From: Takakia lepidozioides
Taxonomy: Eukaryota; Streptophyta; Takakiopsida; Takakiales; Takakiaceae
DNA: 64,000 bases
NCBI GenBank assembly: GCA_030704615.1
Contig: CM060731.1
Coordinates: 91,492,756-91,556,755, forward strand
Direction: 5' to 3'
The translations under genes and the position numbers were made by a program. Under the pieces are notes generated by a model. The model saw only the letters and a list, made by a program, of their open reading frames with translations, ran no database searches and was not told the DNA's origin. Below are positions 10,691 through 21,827 of this stretch, one piece after another; positions within the stretch are counted from its first letter, which is position 1; each line of letters opens with the position of its first letter.

Positions 10691-11153
10691 GATTCATACA
10701 TATTGCAATTTAAACGAAAGGTGATTCTGTGATTATTATTTGTTCTAAAGGAACAACTACGGTGGAGGAAGGGGATTCAACGTTTTCCAGATAATATGAA
10801 AATGAATATTAAAATAATACAGTTCAGTCTGACTCAGAGTCAGTACAATGTATCCCCGCTTCCTCTGCATCTAAGTCTAAGTATTTTAGAACACCGGATC
10901 CACGCTGGATACACCTACGGCTGGCCACTAAAAAGTCAGGGGATAGGGACTCGGCCGCGTGAAGTGCCATTGCCTCGGCATAAACAGGAAGAAGAAAATT
11001 GGAAAGGGGGCTGTCGAAAACAGACTCGCCAGAAATGACTGTATCTCCTGAAGATCCACCGCTGCCTTTCCTGAAAGACAGTCTGAAAAAGTTATTACTG
11101 TAACTTTGATGTTATCGAGAAATTGAGTATGACTCCCAAAGAGGGTTTAGCAC

Positions 11154-12584
11154 TTACTCACATGAAAAGTCGTTGTCGACCTGCTTATCTTCGGGATCAT
11201 CATCATTTCGAATTTGAATCCGATCAGTCTGTGTGCCTGAAGTGGAGCCAGACAAAAGGGGGAGGAGCACTGTGTTGTAGAGGTCAGAATCACCCTCCAT
11301 GCCAAAAAGGCTTCTTCCGCCTGCCTTGCATGCGTGGTAAGTTGCTCCTGCACCAGATAGGAGAACATGAACAGTTTGGAGGGGGGGATTTAAGCAGATG
11401 AAACTGTTGAAAGGAAACCAATTTGGAAGGGAAAAAACGAACCTGTGGACACAGAAAGATCGACCACCCGTGCAGAGCGGTGGCTGCATGACTCCAGCAG
11501 TATTTGCATGAACGCTGGTGACTTTTCCTTTGCACCTCTCCAGGGAGTGCCATCTGGTCTCTTCAGAGTCTGACTGGACTGCATGAAGTTGTACAAAATG
11601 TCATCGACATGGGGCTCATAGGGGGGTTGACGAAACAACCCTGGTCAGAAATCTCAAAGCTGCGAATGGAGGATGGTGTCTTTGAGGTGCGAATCCTCCG
11701 CAGGCAGATCGCCTCGAACATCCTCGTCTGGCAAAGATAGCAAGTTAGTGTGGTAAACACAATCTATAGTGGAAGTGTGTACATCGGCTATTCAGAACTC
11801 TGACACAAAAAAATCATGAATCGGTGATGATCGGTGTCGATCATAACACATTCTACTAGAGTGGAGCTGCAGAGAAAATTGAAACTCATGATCAAAGCAC
11901 AAGCAGAAGGGAGACGGCATACCAGCTGACCAGGGAAACCCCCTTTCACAAGGTAGAGGCTGTTCACACAATTCCATGTGCGCAAAACTTCAAACCCTGA
12001 AGACTTGAGGTATGATGCCAATGCCCGACGACTATCATTGTCACATGACTGAAAAAGCAGAAGTGTCCCTGCATTAGAGAGGAAGTTGTTGCAGAACCCG
12101 AACACCCAACTCCAGTAGTTGTCCTCGAATTTGTTCCAGCCTGACGTCTTGCCCTTTGGAAGAACTTCTGGCACAGCCTGGCCATCCGGGATGTCGAGAA
12201 TGACAATATCGGCCGCATAAGTTTTCTGCACACCGCACACGAAGGTGGGACCTGTGCTCACCTGCAACAGACATGTTTTTTATAAGAACGATGGCAAGAT
12301 TGTTTTCAAAGAACGAGACTGAAATACTGCCAACGAAACTTTCAGAGAAAAAGGAAAGAAACTGGAATTCTCACCAGATTGAGGAATGAGATTATATTGT
12401 CCCAGGTAGGGGATGGCACCCCAGTGTATCCTCTCTTTCGACTCTGCATCATCGAAAGCCAACCCTCATTAACAATTTTCATCTCTCCTGCGGAATCAGA
12501 ACGGGAAGGGTGTGGCTTGGCATCGAACACGCACTGAAGAGTGCGGGTATATCTTCCAGCAGTAAAGTCCTGCCCACTCTCCAT
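11154..12584 (-). CDS. ParB/methyltransferase family gene, copy A (permuted methyltransferase half)
   Basis: Exons on the minus strand: about 12584-12375 (conserved IVNEGWL block, donor GTGAGA), from 12261 (SAM-fold strands, motif IV-like ILDIPDGQAV, then NAGTLLLFQSC), about 11742-11448 (SPAFMQILLESC then VVDLSVSTG), and from about 11365 (ATYHACKAGGRSLFGMEGD). Splicing the last two joins motif I as DLSVSTGAT plus GMEGD, as in class beta amino-methyltransferases, where motif I follows motif IV. The N-terminal ParB-like part is missing at the transposon end 12639. One base appears lost in the C run near 11625. Substrate is unknown, and the DPPY-type catalytic motif is replaced by DIPDG. Confidence 0.65.
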
Positions 12585-12638
12585 CTCCTTTTCATTCTCC
12601 TTCCCCTTGTCCTTTTCCTTCTCTTTGGACGAGGTTTA

Positions 12639-12905
12639 CTATTTCATGAGCAGAAACCATGAGCCATGAGCCATGAGCCGCATGAGCCGCATGAGCGGTG
12701 AGCCGAAGTCTAAGATACGCGGATTTCATGAGCGGACTCCTCCAAATTTGGAAATGCGGCAGATTAAACAAGTATTAAAATAATAGTTTTTTATTTGACC
12801 TTGCCGTTTTTGGACGTTCCAGATCATGTAATGCGGCGAAGATATGTCGTCAGTAACAAGTCCGCTCATGGTTTTTTAGATCCGCTCATGGAAATAAGTG
12901 ACCGT
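12639..12905. repeat. Left terminus with CATGAGC subterminal repeats
   Basis: At least eight copies of CATGAGC or GCTCATG in both orientations between 12645 and 12892, including a second GGATTTCATGAGCGG block at 12721. Such clustered short motifs near an end are typical of transposase-binding sites. Truncated pieces of the AAATGCGG near-palindrome lie at 12753 and 12831. From 12905 to 13166 no gene is visible. Confidence 0.7.
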
Positions 12906-13166
12906 GCAACGGGAAATCCAGTATACCACTGCAAATGGATGTCGCATACTGGCCTGTATAGAGTATTCCGCGGTTTTACATGCCTTAACATTGGAATGAA
13001 GCTGACCCTTTTGCCGCGATTGAACCAATGGAGTCTGCACCAATACAGTCTGCAGTACTTCACAATTCTGTCTTCTTCGGGTATTCGGCGGGAAAGGTTT
13101 GCAACTGAACTGGGAAATAAGGTGCCGCATTAGGGTTCGCACGTGCATTGGGACCGCAAGCCAAGC

Positions 13167-16100
13167 TCACTGGTCCCCTGGATCCATATTCAGAAGAGTG
13201 TGAACCTCCTGGGGGCTCAACCCTGGTGCATGTATGAAGTGATGAGTTGTGGAATTACAACGGAGTCTCTTTAGGTACACGTAGTACAAATGCTTGCAAG
13301 GGCAGTATGATGCCCCCTTGTTCGCCATGATCTGGAAGTCGGTGCAATTGCAGGTGGGTAATTCTGAAATGGTGATGGTGTACACCTCATTGCGAACAGC
13401 TGAGCCCACCGTGGCCATCTGATACACACGCCCGAATCCTGGTGGGGGCACTTCTGTCGAGCTCTGGATTGTACAGTTCATCCGAAGTGCATTCCCCATC
13501 CTTGTCTCGTTCACTTTTGAGGGAGGTCGCCGCCTCTTCGGTTTCCCCCAACGGTGTGTAGGATGCTTAGAGCTATCGTGTCCCATTGTTCTTGCTCTCA
13601 CAGGGGTCGGTGGTGGAGGCTGTGGAAGCGGAAATGGTTCTCTGGGGACGTCAGTGCGCTGCACCATCCGAAATCCTGCGGCGGTAAGGGCGTCGGCCTC
13701 AACTTGACTCAGATCGCAGCCTGGTTCCACCGGCCACACCGGGGGAGCCTCTGGCATTGTTTGTATGCCGTACTTGGGCTTTCCATACACGCAAGTCATA
13801 ATGTCGTGCCTGCAGAACCAAAACTGGGTGGTTGTCGCCTCCGCAAACTTTGCATGGACAAATCTTCCTGTAAAAGTAGGAGCAGGGATAGCCCCATCTG
13901 GATTCCTCCTTATCATCTCTAAACAACGTTGCCATGTATCCACACGAATTGCGGAACACCTTCCTCGAAACAACGGCTTTGTGCGAGCAATTCTCCACTG
14001 TGAGGCAGACACAGTCGTCTCCACAATGGCTTGGCCATACTGCATAACAGCGGGCGGAATCTGGGGCAAGGGAGCGGTGGGAATTTTTTGCACGAAATCC
14101 CCGGTTGAAGGCGACGGCAATCTGGAATTTCTTGGGCTTCCACTGCTGGAAGACACATTGTGCGGCAACATGACGGGACCTCGAGGTGTTGTCCGAATGT
14201 TCCTGTCGGATCTCCAGGAATCCTCTTTGCACCCGGGTTCCTCTTCAATCCTCCGCCTGACAGGGCGAGTCCGGACGTCCCCCTCTAGGTGTTCACCTCT
14301 GCGGTGCAGAGGCGTCCCTTTGATCTTCTCTCGCAATGTTGTCGCCCATTTCACTGGATTCTTGGACCTCGAAGCAGTTCGTACCAACAATTCCTCCCTG
14401 TCCGGCCCAAAGCCCCATTGTTTGCCGCTCAGGAACTTGTAGTACGTGGCTTGCTGCATGATTGCTCTGTCGATGTCCTCCGTTGTGGCCGTCACTACGT
14501 CCACCAGATGTGCGGCAGAAGACGCTCGCCAGGAGGAGTGGACCGATTCTGCCATATTCGTGTTCGGCATGTCCGTGTCGAAATCCAAGCACCGCTCCTA
14601 GAAGGACACAAACAATGGTGAGGGACCAATCGAAATGTCCGTAACAGAAAGACAAATGAACGAAATTGACAGCAGCCTACCTCCCGCATGTATTGTCCGA
14701 ACTGTCGATACCGAAAATGCCACCACCCCAACCAGCTGTGCAATGCTCCCAGATTGGTTGTCTCCACTGCACCTGACGTGTTCCACCAAGCCTCGATCAT
14801 AGCAAACTTAACCTCCGCGTCATCAAATGTGGGTGCATCCTTCCACGCCGTACAAAGGACACGGTGTTCAGCCTGGAATGAGCTAGCAACAAATTTGGTA
14901 GTGTAGTGGGATAGACTCTGCATCCAATGGAATCCACAGGATCTCTCTTTCCCCTCCATTGGAACATTGGGGTCCTCACCGTACACACGCCGCACCGCTG
15001 CCCAGTTGGCCTGAGCGCTCGGACTGTGTGTCCTCCCCTTTCATCTCGCAAATTGCAATCGTCATGAGCCTCTTGGAGTGATAGTCATAAACATGCGCAC
15101 CCATAGTCACCCACTGATGGTTTGTAATTCACTTGATGTGATCAAACATCACCCAAGCATTCGACAAGTTTCCAGTTGTCATGCGAGTGACCAAGTCGAC
15201 TCCACTCCCAGGCCCACACGTCGACATTTTGAAAATGTAACAACGATCGGATTCGCTGCCTTGCCCTGGAAACCTGCTACCTTGGATGTAGTCATATCCA
15301 GTCATTCGTTTCACCTCCAGGATTGAGTACATGTCCGACCCCCTGCCGAACTCCTGCTTGCAAGATACGATGTGATTCCGCACATTCGGACTACAAACGT
15401 GCGAGACGGACTCCAAGAGGTCACGCATCTCGTCTTCGGTCAAGGGCTCTCGGTCGGAACCATCTTCAGACATGATTTTGCCAAGAGCAATCTTGTGGGC
15501 TGCCTTCAGCTGAATCTGCTTTGGTCTGGCTCCGGGGCTCAATTTCACCTCCTCTTTTATGATGTCGTGTGCTTCCTGCCCAGCCTCACGCATGTTGCCT
15601 CTCGCCAAGGGGTGGCAGTGGACCCCAACGTGTATGCAAGCTCTAGTCAAGTCCGGGAGCAAATGGATAACGTAATATTGCTTGGCTCTGCACATGGACA
15701 TGCACGTCGGTGGTTCTTTGCAATGTGCACACTTGAAAGAACCCGTAGGAGCTTGGCTGGAGACAATGAATGGATGATGCGTTGTGCCAGTCCAATCCGT
15801 CTCGTTTCTCCGCCCTCCTTTGGAGAGAAAGTGGAAGCAGGTGGGATTGAGGCACCTCAGCTTCCCCGCACAGAGGACATATCGTACACGAACACCATCA
15901 GCAATTTTCGTGCTGCTGGTCTTCGTCACACACCAGGGGTGTCCGTCATGCTTTCAATCCATGTCTGTTAACATCCCGGAGGCTTGTTTGACGAAGAAAC
16001 AGGTGGAAACTCGAAGATGACATTCATCGACTTCGGGAGGCAGAAACGTTACCTTTCTGACTGGGAATTTGGCATAGTCGAGAGCAGCCAGCTCGGAGCG

Positions 16101-16688
16101 AGAACCATCGAGGCGATGTTGTCGTAGGAGCTGCACAATGGACCGGGTTGGAGTTATGCTCGAGGGCACATGCGTAGCACCTACAGAGACGTCCATGCCG
16201 GATTTGAACGACCGTGTGGAGGACATGGGTACCTCAATGCAATCATCTTCCTCGTCGGAAATGTCGAATACGTCCACACGAGAAGCTATGGAGGGTCTTG
16301 ACGGTCCAGGTCGGGAATGATTATCGTTGCATACCTCTCTGTTGGCAGTGGCCGCCTCTCGGTTTCCGGACTCCTTTGTGGATGGTGTGGGCAGCGACTG
16401 ATTCGGAAAGGGAATGGGCATTCCCACAGCTCGGTACAGGATGGTGTCTGATGGGGGAACGTGCCATTCAATTCCGCAACCTCCGTCGTTACCTAGCACG
16501 ACAATGGTCTCGTCAACCTGTCCAGGAACATCCTTCCTTTCTTCTTCCAAATAAACTGTGCCCGGTTTGAGCTTGAATTTGGAACAAAGGTAAGTTTCAG
16601 TCACTCTGCAAAGTCCTCCCTCGTTTGGGATCCAGAGGAAGCAGATGCGTCTACAGGAGGAGATTGCCATCTCCGAGTAGCAGGCCAC
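13167..16688 (-). pseudogene. SWIM zinc-finger DDE (MULE/KDZ-like) transposase, copy 1
   Basis: Read from 16688 down. The N-terminal segment (16688-15954) has acidic VFDISDEEDD, resembling a SUMO-interacting motif. At 15929-15129 there are cysteine-rich segments (FKCAHCKEPPTCMSMC, then H/C pairs) and a block ending in VMFDH, taken as the first catalytic aspartate. Next comes 15060-14600 with CGFHWMQSL. A 473-residue final exon (14588-13167) starts with NMAESVHSSW (candidate catalytic glutamate) and ends with a SWIM finger CNC...CPCKH. The gene is damaged: TGA at 15129 where copy 2 encodes arginine, and a deletion near 15020 that removes the segment with the second aspartate. It lies divergent from the ParB gene, 115 bases away. 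Confidence 0.7.
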
Positions 16689-17526
16689 TCAGGCAACCCA
16701 GCCACCAGTGAGAGCTCCATGCGATCGGGCTGCGCGCAGCTGATCGAGCACCGAACCCCCCATTTTGCTTCTATAATTCTTAGACTGAATGCTAGGAGAC
16801 TTGAATGCAGAACATGTTTGCATGCCTAACAGGAAAGGTGGACGTGCTGGAGGGATCGCAGGAATCCGAAGAGCCGCAGGAAGAGTCCGAGGAGCTAGCT
16901 GCAGCACGTACACCCACCCGATCCCCGAGCGCGGGTATTCCTGCCGGGCCTAGCCCTGTGCGATTCAAAGACGCGGCTTCGAAGGGCAAGTTCAAAGCCC
17001 CAGAGATCGACTCGCGTTCTTCGGTCATGGAGAATCGCCAGCAGGGGTCGGGCCCTTCTCTAGCAAAGTCGAAGAAGAAGCAGCCCGTCCCTCTACTGGT
17101 TTCTGAACCGGCTCAGGCCGATTCACCCCCCCCAACGCGAATGAAGCAGCAGGGTAAAAGACAGATTCAATTGCAGCAGACACCTTCACCTGCAAGGATG
17201 AGGAAGCAGAAGGCAATCAGGGCGACGGCCGAACAATCTCCCGCAAAACCGCTTCCACGAGCTGAAGCTCAGTTCCTGGAGGATTTCCCGCCTGCAGATG
17301 TTGGGGCCATCTCTGCTGCAGCGAAGGCAATGGGATCGACCGTTTTTGTCGATTTGGTACGGGAGGAGGGTGCTGCCGCTGAACATTCGTAGCCAGACCT
17401 CACCACTGATGAGCAAGCAGGCCCGGAGGAGGCCTCTGCAATGGCAGAATTGCCCGCACACAGGCCCCAGAGTGCAGTTCCAGTTGAGGATGCTCCAGCT
17501 GCTCAGCCACTACCGCACCTACAGAC

Positions 17527-18005
17527 ATGTCTCCGGAGGATTTCAAAAGTGCAGCGGATAAAATGTTGGAGGAGACACACAATAGCATTGGCAGAGTTCT
17601 GGGCAGCAGGGTATTCCAGTGGACTCTTCGAATCCCACTCTGTCGCATGGTCTCCCTTCCCATCGTCAGGCAGGCCCTTCCCGGAGATGTGGATAAGCTC
17701 AAGTTCGCATTTCGAGAAGGGTACCGTCTGGGATCGGCAACGTTTTACGTTTCCATTGAGAATGAGGACGGCGAAACTCGTGGATCCACTACCGATGAAT
17801 TGTCAACGTGGGATACCCACTGGCACACTCGCAACGACGAATTCGAGGCGACGCTGAAGGGTGATCCGGACTTCGGCCATATGTCTGGTAAAATGTTCTT
17901 TGTGTGGGACGGGAATCACCGACTTCTCGCCTGGTGGGAGTACATCAAGCAGAACCATGCCAAGCACATTGGCTGGCATTACATGGTGGAGTGTGTCATC
18001 CTGAG
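17527..18005 (+). CDS. ParB/sulfiredoxin-like domain exon of copy B
   Basis: About 160 residues. In bacteria this fold binds or cleaves DNA or acts on nucleotides, and phage and plasmid proteins often fuse it to amino-methyltransferases. Here LKFAFREGYRLG, a strand TFYVSI, and the signature FVWDGNHRLLAWW match the typical pattern in which the (D/E)GxHR motif precedes a helix. The exon ends with VECVIL and a clean donor (AG/GTGAAG); the next exon continues in phase. Fold assignment is by motif only. Confidence 0.6.
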
Positions 18006-18087
18006 GTGAAGGCGGCAGACTCCTCCCTGCTCAAAATGCCATGGCGGACCTCAACTCGTAAGATACTCATACCCTCCCTAGCACGTT

Positions 18088-18109
18088 CGAAATGCGGTGC
18101 CGCATTTCG
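18088..18109. repeat. Near-palindrome inside an intron of copy B
   Basis: CGAAATGCGG, TG, CCGCATTTCG: ten-base arms around a two-base centre. It lies within the intron 18006-18169 of the ParB/methyltransferase gene. It is the same motif as in the arrays at 21828-22632 and 28525-28935. Confidence 0.9.
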
Positions 18110-19297
18110 GTTTCCATTCTGGTTTGTTTCCGTGCTTCCGTGTACTGAACTGGAGAGTGTGCCTTGCAGGGTCACTGAGAATGCGTACGTGCATACCCAC
18201 ATGGCACATATGCTATACAGGGTGAGGAAAACTGGTCTCACTGATCCGCAGATGTTTGCGGAAATGCTGGAGCCCGAGCTCATTCAGAAAGCCGTTGCAA
18301 AAACAGACCGGACATGGTATCGTCTCACTATGGATGGAATGGTGGAGGTAATATACGAAGTAAGTTTGTCCTCCCATTTCCCTCTGCTCATCCTTCCCCA
18401 ATTTCCAGTAATCTTTCCACATGAATCGAAATGTAACGCTTCTGCATGTTTTGTTGGCAGTCAAACACAAGCTGGATTTGCCCACGCCAAACGCTTCTTC
18501 ATGGAAAGTGAGGGCAAGGTCAAAACGTTGCAGTCATTGACTGAGCACTTGAAGGAAGCCGGTGTCAAGTCCAGAACCAAATACAAGTCAAAGCTTGTGA
18601 AGCTGGTGGCAATTGCAGATCCGGCACTTGGAAAGGACTTCATCCCCGAGATTGCAAAACACTATTCTCGGGCCATGCAGCCGACCATGCAATTGGAGAA
18701 ACTGCATCACCTCTCAACGGCATGTGTGGAGGCGAAAGAGAAGGTGAGGTTTCAATGCACTGAAGTTCCTTCCTAGCAATAGCCCCTCTCTCCAGCTCCT
18801 GACATTGGATCGGAAATGGCAGACACGGTGGCTGTCGATCTGGAATGCATCCGAGAGCATAAGGACAAATGTGGTCTTTTTCCACTCCACTCGAAGTTTC
18901 CGACCCTGCAGTGGATGTGTGGCTCAACCGCATGACTTGGTGGTTCCAGTAATTCAAGGTACTTCCCCAGATTTGCTTTTCTGAAATGAATTCCTGAACT
19001 GCTACGTGACAATGCATTTGGGAATCGCAGGTAATGTCGAATGCGAAGGAGCAAGTCGTAATGCACACAAATTCGTTCGGCTTGTACGTCAAATGGGATG
19101 GAACACAGACATTGGAAGACTACGTGACACGTTTCAGATGTGCGTACAAGGACAACATTTCGCCAGAGAGCTACAGACAGCAAGAAGGAGCGTGGAGTTT
19201 ACACATCAGGAAGGAGCGGGGAAAGTTGCAATGCGAATTGTTTACATGTGAAGCACAGCTGCCCTTGTATGCGAAGCCTGGTTACGAGGTTTGTCTC

Positions 19298-19317
19298 GGA
19301 AATGCGGCACCGCATTC
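19298..19317. repeat. Near-palindrome inside a second intron of copy B
   Basis: GGAAATGCGG, CA, CCGCATTC inside the intron 19289-19392. The centre is the complement of the 18088 copy (CA rather than TG). Confidence 0.9.
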
Positions 19318-20556
19318 GCATTTTATGTTTTCGGTGGCACTCTGCGAGTAGGTTGGTCTCAACTTTTGCTCACGCATGCTGACTGCCTGCAGGTATATGA
19401 AATACGTGCTCCTTCAGACAGGGGCCCTGCTCAAGAGCCCCCGTTCTCATGGCTTGGACCGTGGCGGGCCCAGCTGTGTCTACACACCCGAGATGCAGAA
19501 ACAATGGCATCCCGCGATCTTGTTGGATGCCCGTGGTACCTGGACATGTCTGGCGGTATTGTTGACGAGTCTGAGAAAGATCTGCACGCCTTGGCAGAAG
19601 AGAAGAGAAAGGAAAGACGTGTCCCTGCTGGGCCAAAGTCGGCAAAGAAATCTGCTGCTCTGGAAGAATCCAGAAAGGCAGCTGAGATGGCACAAAAGAC
19701 GGTGGATGCAGCTGTGCAGGCCCAACAGAAGGGGTCGAAGAAGAGGACTCGCCAGCAAGGAGCAGCAGCTGTTGTGACACCCGCCAAAACAAAGAAGCAG
19801 AACAGCCTGTTCAGGAAGAGGGTGAGGAAGAGGACTCCGATGGAGACTTGCAACCAGCCCACCCCCCCAAACGCAGGCTGCCTCCCCTGTGCCCACCGTT
19901 GTACGAGAGGCACGAGAACTGGCTCGGCAAAGAAGACACTCTTCAACCCCCCAGGGGGGCACCCTTTCGAGCCGGTGGAAATGAAAGAGGCCAAAAGTGG
20001 CTCCCGAAACAGTAGTCCAGTGTGTAAATGAGAGTTTCTTGGCGGCTTTGATGGACGGGCAGCCAAGTTGGCATACATGAAGACCATGGAGGGTCTGAAG
20101 GGCAGAGCACTGAAGAAGGCGACTGCCGAAGAGCCTTCCGACACCCCAAGATTTCAGAATATTGGTCTCCTTCTTTGAGAGGGTGTGTGCAGACAAAGGA
20201 TTGTAGGAGGGGCGGAAATGCCACCGAGTGGTCTTGCGATATGATCTCTTGGATATTCCGGACGGAGAGCCTGTGGAAGGACTGCAAGCTTTGCCATCTT
20301 GGAACAGGTACTCGGAGGACTTTTGGAAGAAAGGATTCGGGCTTGCCCGCATGGTGTTGGACGACAGAGGCTGTGTGGTTGTCTTGGCGAGCAGAGGAAA
20401 AAAACACTCAGACAAGAATTGCGAAGTGGACCCGCAAGAGCGCCGTCCCGATTCTGAAAAAGAAGTGGACGTGCATCAACACACTGGGCCTTCGGTCGGA
20501 AGGGAAGAAGGTGATTACGACACTGGCACTCGTCCATTCATTTGCTTGGGTGTTTT

Positions 20557-20576
20557 CAAATGCGGTGCCGCATTCG
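20557..20576. repeat. Near-palindrome inside a third intron of copy B
   Basis: CAAATGCGG, TG, CCGCATTCG inside the intron 20511-20606. The corresponding intron of copy C (about 28126-28225) holds a decayed version at 28155-28180 (AAATGCGGTGTCGTATT in reverse). Confidence 0.9.
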
Positions 20577-21827
20577 GTTTCTAATCGTTCCCCCCTGTGT
20601 ATGCAGACGAAGCAGTTCGATGCATACTGCTTTGTGAAGGAGAACTCCACCTTTGCTTTCCGGAAGGAGGGAGGAAATGTTGACCCGAACTGCGACCCCC
20701 TCGATTACGATGTTTTGTTCAACAACGTTCCCAAGGAACTTCTCCCTCATAGCCTCACTTCAACGGAACCCCTGCGGTACTCACGGACTCGGAGCCCTGC
20801 CTTCATTCAGACAATTATGGAGACATGCACAGACGTGGAGGGCACAGTTGTTCTGCAAATTCTCGTTAGGATGTAGTTCGCAACATCTGAAGCGCCAAGT
20901 GGTAATGTGTGGATGGCATTGTAACAGGTGCCTCAATGTGGGCTGGGCGGTTTTCCGACCGGCACCTCTTTGCCTACGAGGAGGATTCATCCGTGGGGGA
21001 TCCCATCTGGAAGGGCTGCAGCGGAATGTTAAGGCTCCCAACAGAGCGGAAGTCTCCTCGGATTCGTCGGAGTCCGAGGAAGACACAATGGACATTGATG
21101 CGGAGGAGAACCCGGAATACGAGTGAGTGCAAACATTGTAAGTTTGCAAAGCCTTCTGGGTCATTTTTGTCAAACGAATTTCCCGACTGTGGTTCTCATT
21201 AGTCTCGTTGATGATTGTCATGTGCAGGATTGCAGGGTCCGGGTCGAAACATGTAGGGCCTACACTTCCTGCCAGGAAGAATGTCCCGTTCTTTGCGAGG
21301 GCCGACTTCATGACGAGCCCGGTGAGGGACTACTCCCTTCCTAGTTATGCAGCTAAACTCGCAAATACAGCGATTAGAAGAAGTGAGAATCCAGTAAAGT
21401 AGAGCAGATTTTGGAGAGGGCTAGGGAGGACAGAAGGATAATGAAAGAGTTGGCAGCAGCTCAGACAGGTAGACGGGTACGAAAGTACATATGTGATTCA
21501 GCGGATGAGAGCGACGCAGACAGGGAGGAAGACGACCCAACGGAGGTGAGATGGACAGTTCCGCAAGGGGAAGATGAGATTTTTGAAGCCTGGCCAACGA
21601 GCAGTCCGCTGGAGATGAGAAAGGCACTGAGGGGGTGGAGGCGGAGCAGGACAGTCTAGAACAGGATGAGGATTCGGATGATTTTCAAGATTAATAGAAT
21701 TTTAATGAAGTCTCTGTAAATGTAAATTCTCTTCCAGAGTATATAAAGGAAATTCTGCCCGACATTCGTGACCCCCTCCAGTGTGCATTCCAGCCACACA
21801 ATCGCCCAAACCACGACGCTCCCAAAT

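Larger units (their letters stand above)
16805..21657 (+). pseudogene. ParB-like/permuted methyltransferase gene, copy B (longest copy, decayed)
   Basis: Domain order: a disordered Ser/Pro/Lys-rich N-terminus (16805-17390), a ParB/sulfiredoxin-like domain (17527-18005; KFAFREGY then FVWDGNHRLLAWW), helical segments (18170-18743), a middle domain (19031-19288; GLYVKWDG), a CPWYLDMSGGI block followed by charged coiled coil (about 19520-19850), a VVQCVNESFL block (20010), the methyltransferase strands (LDIPDG, 20240-20510), a motif I/X region (from 20607) and a charged tail. Plausible introns: 18006-18169, 18360-18460, 18744-18795, 18959-19030, 19289-19392, 20511-20606. In-frame TAG at 17390, one base lost near 20247, a frameshift near 20400 and damaged motif I near 20850 suggest it is dead. 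Confidence 0.65.

Noticed and set aside
16805-21657. Bacterial contamination carrying ParB and methyltransferase genes
   Set aside because: The coding is divided by spliceosomal-type introns with GT/AG borders at the same places in several copies, and lies between plant genes and plant transposons.
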